A stretch of 64,000 nt of DNA from an uncultured Spirochaetales bacterium (GTDB lineage Bacteria; Spirochaetota; Spirochaetia; JAFGXN01). The notes below the pieces were generated by a model. That model was not told where the DNA came from. It worked only from the letters and a program-made list of their open reading frames with translations, and searched no databases. Position 1 is the stretch's first letter. Each line of letters starts with the position of its first letter. Location: assembly GCA_949289575.1 (NCBI GenBank), contig CASEOG010000005.1:248001-312000 (forward strand), written 5' to 3'. Shown here one piece after another: positions 1-7,984 of this stretch. A program made the position numbers and the translations under genes.

Positions 1-152
1 CGTTTAACGGGCGATGCCTCGATCCGGTGACCTCTGCCGACGGGACGGTCGGGATTGGTTAAAACCGCAACAACCTCCGCCTCGGACGACTGAATCAAAG
101 CCTCCAAAGATGGCACGGCAATTTCGGGCGTTCCGGCAAAAAGAATTTTCAT
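1..152 (-). CDS. fmt: methionyl-tRNA formyltransferase, N-terminal part (cut by window edge)
   Basis: Only the first 50 or so codons are present; the gene continues beyond position 1. The translation begins [19 protein letters not shown] and continues with [12 protein letters not shown], which is the characteristic Fmt N-terminus. The family formylates Met-tRNAfMet in the cytoplasm so that translation can initiate. The ATG overlaps the stop of def in an ATGA arrangement, the common def-fmt translational coupling. Formylation and deformylation are opposing steps of the same cycle, which supports the call. Confidence 0.93.
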   Translation of the reverse strand, partial: MKILFAGTPEIAVPSLEALIQSSEAEVVAVLTNPDRPVGRGHRIEASPVK

Positions 153-640
153 TTGCGTGAAGGCTCCCACTTCTCCAGTTTTTTCCGTATTTTGGACAGT
201 TCTCTTTCTTTCAGGCGGTCGACAAAAAGAACGCCGTTGAGATGATCGAATTCATGCTGAATAATCCGGGCCAGATATCCGTCGGCATCGAGACGAAACA
301 TTTTTCCGTCGGCATTGACGGCCTGTATTCTGACAGATGCCGGACGGGAAACATCGCCCCAGACTCCGGGCACACTGAGACAGCCTTCCGTAAAATCGAC
401 TGTTTCCAGAGACGTTTCGATGATTTCCGGATTGACGAACGCAATCGGCTGCTCTCCGGGAACCTGTACGACGAAAAAACGTTCGGGTATACCGATTTGA
501 GGCGCCGCCAGTCCGACCCCCGATTTCTTTTTCATAAGAACGACCATTTCGTCCAAGGTCTGCTTCAGCGCTTCGCCGAACTGTTCGACACGAACAGCCT
601 TCTGTCTCAAAACCGGATCACCTATACGTACTACTTTCAT
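149..640 (-). CDS. def: peptide deformylase
   Basis: This 163-aa protein removes the formyl group from nascent N-terminal methionine. All three family motifs are visible: [10 protein letters not shown] (about residues 41-50), EGCLSVPG (about 85-92, with the metal-binding Cys) and QHEFDHLNG (about 128-136, with the HExxH metal/catalytic residues). Length is normal. The stop overlaps the fmt start by 4 nt. The ATG at 640 has no Shine-Dalgarno sequence; a promoter whose -10 ends 6 nt upstream suggests a leaderless transcript that starts inside the larger minus-strand housekeeping run. Confidence 0.97.
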   Translation of the reverse strand: MKVVRIGDPVLRQKAVRVEQFGEALKQTLDEMVVLMKKKSGVGLAAPQIGIPERFFVVQVPGEQPIAFVNPEIIETSLETVDFTEGCLSVPGVWGDVSRPASVRIQAVNADGKMFRLDADGYLARIIQHEFDHLNGVLFVDRLKERELSKIRKKLEKWEPSRK

Positions 641-646
641 TATTAT

Positions 647-675
647 ATTCTACAAAAATTTGCGGGATTTGACAA
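647..675 (-). promoter_or_regulatory. sigma70-like promoter of def (leaderless geometry)
   Basis: Read on the minus strand: -35 TTGTCA (675-670), 17-nt spacer, -10 TAGAAT (652-647), then ATAATA and the def ATG at 640. The expected transcription start falls on or next to the start codon. The element lies immediately downstream of the priA stop (678-680), so def-fmt can be transcribed independently of the upstream genes. The position of the start site is inferred. Confidence 0.6.
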
Positions 676-677
676 TA

Positions 678-2645
678 CTATTCGATTGTCAAAGGATCGA
701 CATCGATATCGACACGGCAATCTCTGAACTCTTTTACCGTTTTTCCGACCGCCTCCCGAATCATTTCGGAATACTTTTGAGGATGCGGCGAACGGAGCAG
801 GCAGTGGAAACGGTATTGCCCGTTTGCACGGGCGACAGGCGCTTCGGAAGGCCCCATCAGTCCGGTTTCCGGGACACCCGCTTTTTGCAGCAGTCCGGCC
901 ATGAAGGCGGCCGCACGCGAAGCCGTTTCCTCGGATACCGAGCGCACCACCAGATGAACCAGTCTCGAGAAAGGCGGAAAACCGGAAAGCTGCCGCATCT
1001 CCAGTTCCTCCCGGTAGAAGGTATCCGCCTCTCCTTTTACGGCATGAATCAGCGCGGGGTGATCTCCCCTCTCTGTCTGAATCAGAACTTCGCCGTCGTC
1101 GGAATAGCGTCCGGTCCGTCCGGCAACCTGTGTAATCAGAGCAAAGGCTCTCTCGGCGGAACGGAAATCGGGGATTCCCAAAATATTATCGATTGTTACA
1201 ATCCCCACCGTTTTCACCCCCGGGAAATTCAGACCTTTGGCTATCATCTGGGTTCCCAGAAGCATCCGAATCTCCCCCGAACGGAAACGACTTAAAATCT
1301 TTCCGAGATCCTTTCCCGTTCCGACGGTATCGCGATCGACCCTAGCCGTTGTATATTGAGGAAAAACAGTTCTGATTTCTTCTTCTATTTTTTCCGTTCC
1401 GATTCCGCCGTATCCGATATCGAGCGAACGGCATTGCGGACACTCGCGAACAGCCGGACGGATTCGTCCGCAGCAATGGCAAACAAAACAGTTTTCTTTT
1501 TTATGATAAGTCAACGGCAGAGAACAGTATGAACAGTGAAATTCGAAACCGCAGGTCCGGCATCGGAACGAATAAGAAAACCCCCGCCTGTTCAAAAACA
1601 GAATAACCTGACGGCCGGATTCGAGACTGTTCCGTACCGCATGAAGCAGCTCGGATGAAAGCAAATTTTTTCTTCCGCGCATATCAATCACGGAAAAACG
1701 GGGACGACTGCCGCCCGCGACGCGCCGGAAAAGCCGCAACGGAACAACGGAGCCGTTATTCATGGCCGCATACGCCTCAACGGAAGGAGTTGCACTCCCC
1801 ATAATCAGTTTGGCTTTTTTCTTTCCGGCAATATACATGGCAACCTGACGGGCATGATAACGCGGTGCCGTTTGCGATTTGTAACTGCTCTCATGTTCTT
1901 CGTCGAGAATAATCAGCCCGATACGATCCAAAGGCGCAAACACGGCACTGCGGGCTCCGATAACAAAATCGACTTCTCCGCGCAAAATCCGACGCCATTC
2001 GGTATATTTTTGAGCCGGCGTCAGCAGACTGTGGATGACGGAAACACGACTTCCGAACCGTCGGCGAACCTGTTCCGTCAGCTGATGTGTCAGGGCAATT
2101 TCCGGTACAAGGTAGATGACCCCGCGTCCTTCGGCAATTGTTTTTTCGGCCAGAGTGAGGTAAACTTCGGTTTTACCCGACCCGGTTATGCCGTACAGAT
2201 AAAAGAAAGCGCGATCCGACCGTAAAACGGTCTCTACCGCTTTTTTCTGTTCATCCGACAGGTTGTATGCCGGCAGATCCGAATCGACCGGTTCGTCCCA
2301 CAATGACAGAGACCCGACTTCTCTTTTTCCTCCCGGCACCATCAGCGCAAGTGCTTCTCCGGGAGAACATAAATAGCGGTCGGCAATCCACTCCGCCGTT
2401 TTTATTTGGAATTCGCCGAAAATCGGTTCACTGTCCTGAAATTTGTCCACCTTTTTGACGGGATAACCGAATGATAATTCGTCTGCCGTATAACTGCGGA
2501 TCACAAAAGCCGTCATCTTGCGGTGATTAAAATCGACAGTAACCCTCCTGCCGACCGGATTTTCTCCCGCATTCTCTCCCGGATCGTAAGTATAGGCAGA
2601 ACAAAGCGGAACATTCAGATAAACATCGATAAATTGTCTGATCAC
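678..2645 (-). CDS. priA: primosomal protein N' (replication restart helicase PriA)
   Basis: This superfamily 2 DNA helicase recognises stalled forks and reloads the replisome. Visible are the N-terminal DNA-binding segment (FIDVYLNVPL), Walker A GITGSGKTEVYL, Walker B DEEH, and the eight-cysteine zinc insert spread over CRTCGFEFHCSYC, CFVCHCCGRI and CPQC. SATPS and QVAGRTGR helicase motifs follow. I chose the GTG at 2645 (VIRQF..., about 655 aa), just after the upstream gene's stop; an in-frame GTG at 2669 inside that gene is an alternative. Neither start has a strong ribosome site. It belongs to the minus-strand housekeeping run, between the UDG-like gene and def. Confidence 0.95.
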   Translation of the reverse strand: MIRQFIDVYLNVPLCSAYTYDPGENAGENPVGRRVTVDFNHRKMTAFVIRSYTADELSFGYPVKKVDKFQDSEPIFGEFQIKTAEWIADRYLCSPGEALALMVPGGKREVGSLSLWDEPVDSDLPAYNLSDEQKKAVETVLRSDRAFFYLYGITGSGKTEVYLTLAEKTIAEGRGVIYLVPEIALTHQLTEQVRRRFGSRVSVIHSLLTPAQKYTEWRRILRGEVDFVIGARSAVFAPLDRIGLIILDEEHESSYKSQTAPRYHARQVAMYIAGKKKAKLIMGSATPSVEAYAAMNNGSVVPLRLFRRVAGGSRPRFSVIDMRGRKNLLSSELLHAVRNSLESGRQVILFLNRRGFSYSFRCRTCGFEFHCSYCSLPLTYHKKENCFVCHCCGRIRPAVRECPQCRSLDIGYGGIGTEKIEEEIRTVFPQYTTARVDRDTVGTGKDLGKILSRFRSGEIRMLLGTQMIAKGLNFPGVKTVGIVTIDNILGIPDFRSAERAFALITQVAGRTGRYSDDGEVLIQTERGDHPALIHAVKGEADTFYREELEMRQLSGFPPFSRLVHLVVRSVSEETASRAAAFMAGLLQKAGVPETGLMGPSEAPVARANGQYRFHCLLRSPHPQKYSEMIREAVGKTVKEFRDCRVDIDVDPLTIE

Positions 2646-2646
2646 G

Positions 2647-3411
2647 TTACGGCCGGTTTTCCAGGACACGCCGAAGCATTTTCAAATCTTCCCATACGGG
2701 ACGCCTTAATTCGGGATTCTTCAAAACCGTTCGGGGAGAAAAAGTCACGATAACCGGTATGTTTTTGTATTCGAACAGACGTCCGCGTACGGAAGCAACC
2801 GGTGCATCCGATTTGAGAAAATAGCGAAGAAACAATTCCCCGGCTGCCAGCACGGCTTTCGGTGAAGCAACGGCAATCTGATGGTCGAGATAAGAACGGC
2901 AGGCATCGACTATCCGTCCGGTAATCAGCTGCGGATCTCCGGGACGGCATTTCAGAACGGTCGTAACGGCTGCTTCACGACCGGGCTTCATTTCTATCGA
3001 AGCCAGCCATTTGGTCAGGTAATCGAAATCCTCTCCGAGTCCGTTCTTTCCTTCTCTCTCCTCTTCCGCCGACGGGTAATCGGTCACGGTCAGGAGATCG
3101 AATTTTTCGGCAGGCATTCCGGGAACGACGGAGGCCCCCGACCGGCATAAGGAACAAAGACGGCAATCGCGCATTCCGCGGGCACTTCTGTTCCATTCTC
3201 CGATTTTCTGCTGCGGAGAAAGAGCCTGATATTCCCAAATCGAAGTATCAAGTTCGGGTTCTTTTTTCAATCCGTCGAGCGTTTCCTGCTGATCGTTCTC
3301 GATTTTGGCAAAAACAAAAGATTCGTGTTCCCGGGCAATTCCCGAGTCCAGATAATCTTCAAAATGATTGAGCAAATCCCAAAATGATTCCGCTTCACTC
3401 TTCCGATTCAT
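2647..3411 (-). CDS. uracil-DNA glycosylase-like protein (family 4 fold, divergent active site)
   Basis: The C-terminal half resembles family 4 uracil-DNA glycosylases: TTVLKCRPGDP, DACRSYLDHQI and GIPVIVTFSPRTVL-type strands, ending in RRPVWEDLKML. The CRLC...C cluster (around residues 81-87) plus the Cys of KCRPGD and DACRSY match the four 4Fe-4S ligands of the family. Two catalytic motifs look altered: the expected GEAPG loop reads TDYPS, and the expected HPxxL motif reads SPRTVL, so the usual His is a Ser. The protein may have changed substrate or lost glycosylase activity. The N-terminal 75 residues are an unassigned extension. It overlaps truA by 17 nt. Confidence 0.75.
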   Translation of the reverse strand: MNRKSEAESFWDLLNHFEDYLDSGIAREHESFVFAKIENDQQETLDGLKKEPELDTSIWEYQALSPQQKIGEWNRSARGMRDCRLCSLCRSGASVVPGMPAEKFDLLTVTDYPSAEEEREGKNGLGEDFDYLTKWLASIEMKPGREAAVTTVLKCRPGDPQLITGRIVDACRSYLDHQIAVASPKAVLAAGELFLRYFLKSDAPVASVRGRLFEYKNIPVIVTFSPRTVLKNPELRRPVWEDLKMLRRVLENRP

Positions 3412-4144
3412 AAACCACCTTTATAAGAGACAATCCGCGTGCCGGCGCCGTTGTTCCGCATCCGGAACGGTCGCCCGTTTTCAGCAAATACCGTATTCTC
3501 TCTTCCGCATTTTCGCTGCCGTACTCGTCGAAAATCGTGCCGACAACGGAACGGACCATATTCCATAAAAAAGCATTTCCCGAAATTTCGAAAACCAAAA
3601 ACGGATCCTGACTGAAAAAGGCCGCACCGTAAATCGTCCTGACCTTCGAACGGTTCCGGTCTCCGGCCGAACAGAAAGCCGTAAAGTCGTGCGTTCCGAC
3701 AAACAGCGCTGCCAGCCTGTTGAGCCGATCGATATCCATCGGGTGTCTGACGGCCCAGCAGCAGTGTCTCCAAACCGGCGGCACAACCGCTCCCGGAAAA
3801 AAACGGTAACGGTAAATACGCTCTTTTGCCGAGAACCGGGCGTGGAAATCATTTCCGACGGCCGCACTCTTCCGTATACGAATATCGGCCGGAAGAAAGG
3901 AATTTAAAGCCGGTGCGAATTTTTCTGCCGGTACGGAAAGATTTTCCGTATCGAAATGGCAGGTCTGGCTTTCGGCATGAACGCCCGAATCGGTCCGCCC
4001 CGATCCGGTAACCCGTATTTTTTCTTTCAGGAAAGAAGCGAGAACCTCTTCCAGAACCCCCTGAACTGTCCGTCCCGCTGCCTGAATCTGCCATCCGCAG
4101 AATCCCGTTCCGTCATAGGATAAATCCAAACGAATTCGTCTCAT
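3395..4144 (-). CDS. truA: tRNA pseudouridine(38-40) synthase
   Basis: TruA isomerises uridines 38-40 in the tRNA anticodon stem. The 249-aa length is typical. The catalytic block GSGRTDSGVHA with its Asp is at about residues 47-57, the opening RIRLDLSYDGTGFCGWQ is standard, and the C-terminal FLWNMVRSVVGT motif is present. It overlaps the DUF2225 gene upstream by 4 nt and the UDG-like gene downstream, consistent with one polycistronic unit. Confidence 0.95.
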   Translation of the reverse strand: MRRIRLDLSYDGTGFCGWQIQAAGRTVQGVLEEVLASFLKEKIRVTGSGRTDSGVHAESQTCHFDTENLSVPAEKFAPALNSFLPADIRIRKSAAVGNDFHARFSAKERIYRYRFFPGAVVPPVWRHCCWAVRHPMDIDRLNRLAALFVGTHDFTAFCSAGDRNRSKVRTIYGAAFFSQDPFLVFEISGNAFLWNMVRSVVGTIFDEYGSENAEERIRYLLKTGDRSGCGTTAPARGLSLIKVVYESEE

Positions 4145-5031
4145 ACCGTTTCGTCCGAATCATTCAGCTCCTCGGTCTGTTCCGAAATATATTCTCCCAA
4201 TTCATTGTATAAATCTCTGGCTTTATCCAAAACCTCTTTCGGTTTATTTTTATCGGATCGTCCCATTCCGAATACACGGGAAACACTGCGTCTCTGCTCC
4301 TCCAAAACGGAAATACGCTTACGCATATCGGCCCGACTTCCGTAGCGGTATTCCAAAAGGCCCGCAAGATATAAAACTCCGTCAAACCCGTAATTTTTAT
4401 CGATATCGGGGCCGAGTCCCGCAACGGAAGAAAAAGCCTCTTTTCCCGTGCTTTCCAGATGAACCGCCCTGCGGTACAGTCTGGCGGCATTCTGATAAAA
4501 ACATTTGGCCAAAAGATCGTAATTATGCCCCGGCTCTTTTTTATGCAGATCCAGCAGCAGCCAGGCAGCTCTCAGACAGGAAATCCCCTGTTTGATGGTC
4601 GGTGCCAGATCGGGAATTCTGAATTTATAGGAAGCACAGGCAAGATAATAACTGGCAATTCCCTCTTTCAGAGTCCGCTCCGACCCGAAATTCAGACCGG
4701 GAAATATCAAATCGAGAGCCGCTTTCCGGTCGCTCTCTCCGTCTCTCAATTCGGGCCGTTCCTTATTCTTCACCTCATAAAAATCTTTTTCGAATGCGGC
4801 AAAGTAGCAGTGAGGACAAACCAGAACATAATAGATCAGAGGATGAATTTCCCCGTATTTTTCGGTCGGCTTATAAAACCGCCTCAGTTCGTCGGAAAGA
4901 CGATCGGAGTTCAGTCGGCCGCCGCCGGTTCTCAATGTTTCACGGTGAAACGAGTACCCGCATATCGGACACTTTATTTCCGCTTTTTCGAAAAAGGTAA
5001 TCGAAAGTTCTTTCTTGGTTTGTTCAGCCAT
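4141..5031 (-). CDS. DUF2225 family protein
   Basis: This 296-aa protein has two zinc-ribbon-like pairs, CPICG near residue 20 and CPHC near residue 73, followed by a helical TPR-like region. That combination is typical of the DUF2225 family, which occurs in spirochaetes and Firmicutes. No biochemical role is established to my knowledge. It is soluble, with no signal peptide or membrane segment. It overlaps acpS by 8 nt and truA by 4 nt, so it is co-expressed with the housekeeping run. The family call is fairly secure; function is unknown. Confidence 0.75.
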   Translation of the reverse strand: MAEQTKKELSITFFEKAEIKCPICGYSFHRETLRTGGGRLNSDRLSDELRRFYKPTEKYGEIHPLIYYVLVCPHCYFAAFEKDFYEVKNKERPELRDGESDRKAALDLIFPGLNFGSERTLKEGIASYYLACASYKFRIPDLAPTIKQGISCLRAAWLLLDLHKKEPGHNYDLLAKCFYQNAARLYRRAVHLESTGKEAFSSVAGLGPDIDKNYGFDGVLYLAGLLEYRYGSRADMRKRISVLEEQRRSVSRVFGMGRSDKNKPKEVLDKARDLYNELGEYISEQTEELNDSDETV

Positions 5032-5407
5032 TTATCCCTCCCTCCCAGACGGCGTTGGCCGCAGCGTAATCCTCTCCGTGGCTCAACGAAATATGCATCC
5101 GCGAATGCTTCCGATCGGCAATCAGACGGGCTGCCTCTCCGTAAAAGCGAACGTACGGCGCTTTGTCCGGTTCTTTTACAACTTCTATATCCAGCCAGGA
5201 AACCGTTCCGATTCCGCACCCGAGAGCTTTTGACACAGCCTCTTTTGCCGCAAAACGACCGGCGAAAGAAGCCAGTCGGGCAACTCCCCTGCTTTCGCAA
5301 TAGCGCTGTTCCTCGTGCGTAAAAATCAGGTCGATTTTCCGCTTTTCCTCCAACAGACGGGCAACCCGTCTCAACTCGATAATATCACAACCGATCCCCA
5401 GAATCAT
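5024..5407 (-). CDS. acpS: holo-[acyl-carrier-protein] synthase
   Basis: AcpS transfers 4'-phosphopantetheine from CoA to a serine of apo-ACP, activating fatty-acid synthesis. The 127-aa length is normal. The N-terminal GIGCDIIELRRV has the Mg-binding Asp, and FAAKEAVSKALG is the second metal/CoA motif with its Glu. SLSHGEDYAAA is the C-terminal family motif. The start overlaps the end of cdaR by 23 nt. Confidence 0.96.
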   Translation of the reverse strand: MILGIGCDIIELRRVARLLEEKRKIDLIFTHEEQRYCESRGVARLASFAGRFAAKEAVSKALGCGIGTVSWLDIEVVKEPDKAPYVRFYGEAARLIADRKHSRMHISLSHGEDYAAANAVWEGGING

Positions 5408-6356
5408 CGTTATCCGTTTCCCCGTATGTCACCGTGACTTCCTTCGGGCTCCATTCGGCAACAACCGTTTCGTCGGGCACAATCGGCACAACGGGCACTG
5501 TCACCGGCTTTCCTTTCTGCAGCCGCGGCAGCTCGACCCGCATCGATACTGCCGACGCATCGAGGCTGTCTATCAGAAGCTGTCTGCCGGAAAGACGGAC
5601 ACTGCCGGTTTGAGGAGTGATTTTCAATACTCCTTTCTCCGGAGGATTGACCAATTCTATCGGAAGCGGTGAAAAATCTTTTTCGGAAAAAACTTCCGAC
5701 ACCGTCACATTAACCCGAACCAGAGATGACTTCAGCGTCACCGACTTATCATCCGAGGCTGCTTCCGCCAGAACCGAAAAACTGCTGTCGTATCCGTCGA
5801 GCGGAATCGGCACCGTCGATACCGATTCGACAAGAGAGACAACCGATTCCGGCCCCGAAATTTCAACCGACGGCGGAATCACCTGCACTTCGGCAATCTC
5901 GTAACCCGACACGGGAAAACCGACAAAATTCGGAACAACATCCGCCTGTCGCGTCATTTTCCAATCCAGCGTCAGATTCATCACTTTCGGAGTCGGTTCG
6001 ATCTGGACGTCGGAAACAAGCGCCGCCGATCTGTGCGGTTTAACGGCAATCGGGACAACACAACGCCCGGGTTCGCCGTAACCGGAAAAATCGGCTGTTG
6101 CCCGAAAATCATCATCGGAGAAAAGATAAATATCCTCCCCCTTCCCCCGAACCGTCAGTTTGACAACATCCGGATAAGCCTCCGACGGAACCATTGTCTC
6201 GCTCATTTTTATTTCAAGCGGAATTGTCAGATAACGTTCCTCGAGGGAAATCATATCATAGAAAAAATAGGTAAAAACGGCACACACCAGCGCCGCAACC
6301 TTCAGATGCCATTCGTTCGAAATAAAAGAAAAAAACCGGTGATTCTTATTTTTCAT
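5385..6356 (-). CDS. cdaR: YbbR-domain protein, likely CdaA regulator (CdaR)
   Basis: This is a membrane-anchored protein of tandem YbbR-like beta repeats. One N-terminal hydrophobic anchor (WHLKVAALVCAVFTYFFY) is followed by an extracytoplasmic region with repeated strand patterns of the type VRGKGEDIYLF, VEISGPESVV and VRLSGRQLLI. YbbR proteins encoded beside cdaA modulate c-di-AMP synthesis in Firmicutes; the same pairing here supports that role by inference. I chose the ATG at 6356 (MKNKNHRFF), giving 323 aa and an 11-nt overlap with cdaA. An upstream in-frame start at 6410 would lie well inside cdaA. Confidence 0.82.
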   Translation of the reverse strand: MKNKNHRFFSFISNEWHLKVAALVCAVFTYFFYDMISLEERYLTIPLEIKMSETMVPSEAYPDVVKLTVRGKGEDIYLFSDDDFRATADFSGYGEPGRCVVPIAVKPHRSAALVSDVQIEPTPKVMNLTLDWKMTRQADVVPNFVGFPVSGYEIAEVQVIPPSVEISGPESVVSLVESVSTVPIPLDGYDSSFSVLAEAASDDKSVTLKSSLVRVNVTVSEVFSEKDFSPLPIELVNPPEKGVLKITPQTGSVRLSGRQLLIDSLDASAVSMRVELPRLQKGKPVTVPVVPIVPDETVVAEWSPKEVTVTYGETDNDDSGDRL

Positions 6357-7173
6357 GAACAATTCCCGCCGATTCAACCGTCTCGGACTCTTCCCGGACC
6401 ACATTTTCAAATTCGAAAATATCGCTTAAATACGAATTCAGTTCTTCTCTTTTTAAATCATAAAAGAAATTGGAGTCATAAGCCAGCGACACCGCCCTCG
6501 TCTCTTCGGAAACAATCAGAACGACCGCATCGCTGTTCTCCGCCATGCCCAATGCCGAACGGTGCCTTGTTCCGAAACTCGATCGCAAATCGCGCTGTTC
6601 GGACATGGGCAGGTAACAGGCTGCCGCCTCGATTCTCCCCTGCCGAATAAAAACGGCACCGTCATGCAGATGGGTATCTTTTTCGAAAACGGTACACAGA
6701 AGATTGAAGGAAATTTCGGCATTCAGCCGTGTCCCGCTGGCAATAATATGATCGAGCTTCATGCGCCGCTCCAGAACAATCAGAGCCCCCCGTCCTATCG
6801 AGGAAAGATAAAAGAGCGCATCCAGAATTTTTTTCATTTCGTCTTCTTTGGCAATCGGCGAACTCTTACCGAAAAATCCGCCGCGACCCAGCTGGGTAAA
6901 AATCTGTTTAAATTCCGCCTGGTAGGAAACGACAATCACAACTCCGGCAAGAACCATCAGTTTATTGAAAACCCATAGGTTTGTTTTCAAATCCAGTATA
7001 TAAGCGACCGCATAAAAGGCCAGAAAAACGGCCGTCACCGTTACCAGTCGTTTCACCCCCGGCACTTTCTGCAAAACATGCAGAACCGCGTAAAAGATAA
7101 AAGCCAGCAGCAGAATATCCAATACAGGCAGGACTCTTTCCAGCCCCCACTGTATATTTTCATATAAATTCAT
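6346..7173 (-). CDS. cdaA: diadenylate cyclase CdaA
   Basis: CdaA makes the second messenger c-di-AMP from two ATP at the membrane. Three N-terminal hydrophobic helices (about residues 10-85) precede the DisA_N catalytic domain, whose signature motifs DGAVFI and GTRHRSALG are both present. Length (275 aa from the ATG at 7173) is normal. I chose 7173 because a well-formed promoter ends 7 nt upstream; an in-frame TTG at 7209 overlaps the -35 box. It is the first gene of the long minus-strand operon. c-di-AMP often controls potassium and osmotic balance or envelope stress. Confidence 0.93.
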   Translation of the reverse strand: MNLYENIQWGLERVLPVLDILLLAFIFYAVLHVLQKVPGVKRLVTVTAVFLAFYAVAYILDLKTNLWVFNKLMVLAGVVIVVSYQAEFKQIFTQLGRGGFFGKSSPIAKEDEMKKILDALFYLSSIGRGALIVLERRMKLDHIIASGTRLNAEISFNLLCTVFEKDTHLHDGAVFIRQGRIEAAACYLPMSEQRDLRSSFGTRHRSALGMAENSDAVVLIVSEETRAVSLAYDSNFFYDLKREELNSYLSDIFEFENVVREESETVESAGIVHEK

Positions 7174-7180
7174 ATATAAA

Positions 7181-7209
7181 AGTATATCAGAAATTCGGGA
7201 AAACAGCAA
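7181..7209 (-). promoter_or_regulatory. sigma70-like promoter of the cdaA operon (leaderless geometry)
   Basis: Minus strand: -35 TTGCTG (7209-7204), 17-nt spacer, -10 TATACT (7186-7181), 7 nt (TTTATAT), then ATG at 7173. No Shine-Dalgarno sequence precedes the start. Transcription would begin at or beside the ATG. Confidence 0.6.
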
Positions 7210-7242
7210 TGAAAACTTTTTTTTTGTACAAAGGAGCGGTCA

Positions 7243-7270
7243 TTGATTTTTTTCACTCCTTTCGTAAAAT
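7243..7270 (+). promoter_or_regulatory. sigma70-like promoter of the HAD hydrolase gene
   Basis: -35 TTGATT (7243-7248), 16-nt spacer, -10 TAAAAT (7265-7270), followed by a leader of about 21 nt containing GGAG 10 nt before the ATG at 7292. It is divergent from the cdaA promoter and, unlike that one, has a conventional leader. Confidence 0.5.
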
Positions 7271-7291
7271 AAAAAGCGGAGACTATCTGTT

Positions 7292-7903
7292 ATGAAATTC
7301 AAAGCTGTTATTTTTGACATGGGCGGTGTTCTGCTGAATTTCGACTTCGAAACTTATCTGCAAAGTTTTCGCGAAATCGGTCTGACCGAAATCGACCGGC
7401 TGGCCGACCGGTACCGTCAGCGGGGTCCTTTCTTCGAAATCGAAGCCGGACTGATTTCACCGGCCGAATTTTTCGATAAAATCAGAAAAAAACTTCCGGC
7501 CCCGCTTTCCGACAGAGAAATTGCCGAAACATGGTGCCGCTTTTTGAAAGGAATTCCGACGGAGAGTCTGGAGGCCGTAAAATCCGTCCACCGCCGGACA
7601 AAAACATACCTTTTAAGCAACTCCAATCCGATTCACTGGGAATGGGTTTGCAGCCGCTATTTCCCTACCCGCGATTGTTTACGGGAATATTTCGACGAAT
7701 GCTTTCTTTCTTACGAAATGAAAATGAGCAAACCGGATTCGGCCATTTTCGAAGAGACAACCCGGAGAATAGCTCTTCCGCCGGAAGAGATTCTTTTCAT
7801 CGATGACTCCGCGGAAAACTGCCGGCAGGCGTCGAATATCGGGTGGTCTGTTCTGACACCGGGAGAACCTCGGGAATGGTTCGACTGTCTTTCTTCTCTG
7901 TAA
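7292..7903 (+). CDS. HAD-superfamily hydrolase (HAD-IA type)
   Basis: This is a predicted cytoplasmic phosphatase of 203 aa. Motif I is FDMGGVLLNF, with the nucleophilic Asp at about residue 9; the usual second Asp is a Gly, a variant seen in the YihX-like HAD-IA branch. Motif II is LLSNSNP, motif III includes the Lys of MSKPDSAIFE, and motif IV is FIDDSAENC. The cap domain lies between motifs I and II. The substrate cannot be read from sequence; sugar phosphates are common in the group. It is encoded on its own between the cdaA operon and hisD. Confidence 0.85.
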   Translation: MKFKAVIFDMGGVLLNFDFETYLQSFREIGLTEIDRLADRYRQRGPFFEIEAGLISPAEFFDKIRKKLPAPLSDREIAETWCRFLKGIPTESLEAVKSVHRRTKTYLLSNSNPIHWEWVCSRYFPTRDCLREYFDECFLSYEMKMSKPDSAIFEETTRRIALPPEEILFIDDSAENCRQASNIGWSVLTPGEPREWFDCLSSL

Positions 7904-7950
7904 TTCCTTCCGCATAATGAAATCTTATTGATGAAAAAAGCACTTTTCCG

Positions 7951-7979
7951 TTGAATCATCTTTTTGAAAATGGTAGAAT
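7951..7979 (+). promoter_or_regulatory. sigma70-like promoter of hisD (leaderless geometry)
   Basis: -35 TTGAAT (7951-7956), 17-nt spacer, -10 TAGAAT (7974-7979), then only CAGTT before the ATG at 7985. No convincing ribosome-binding site is present. Confidence 0.55.
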
Positions 7980-7984
7980 CAGTT

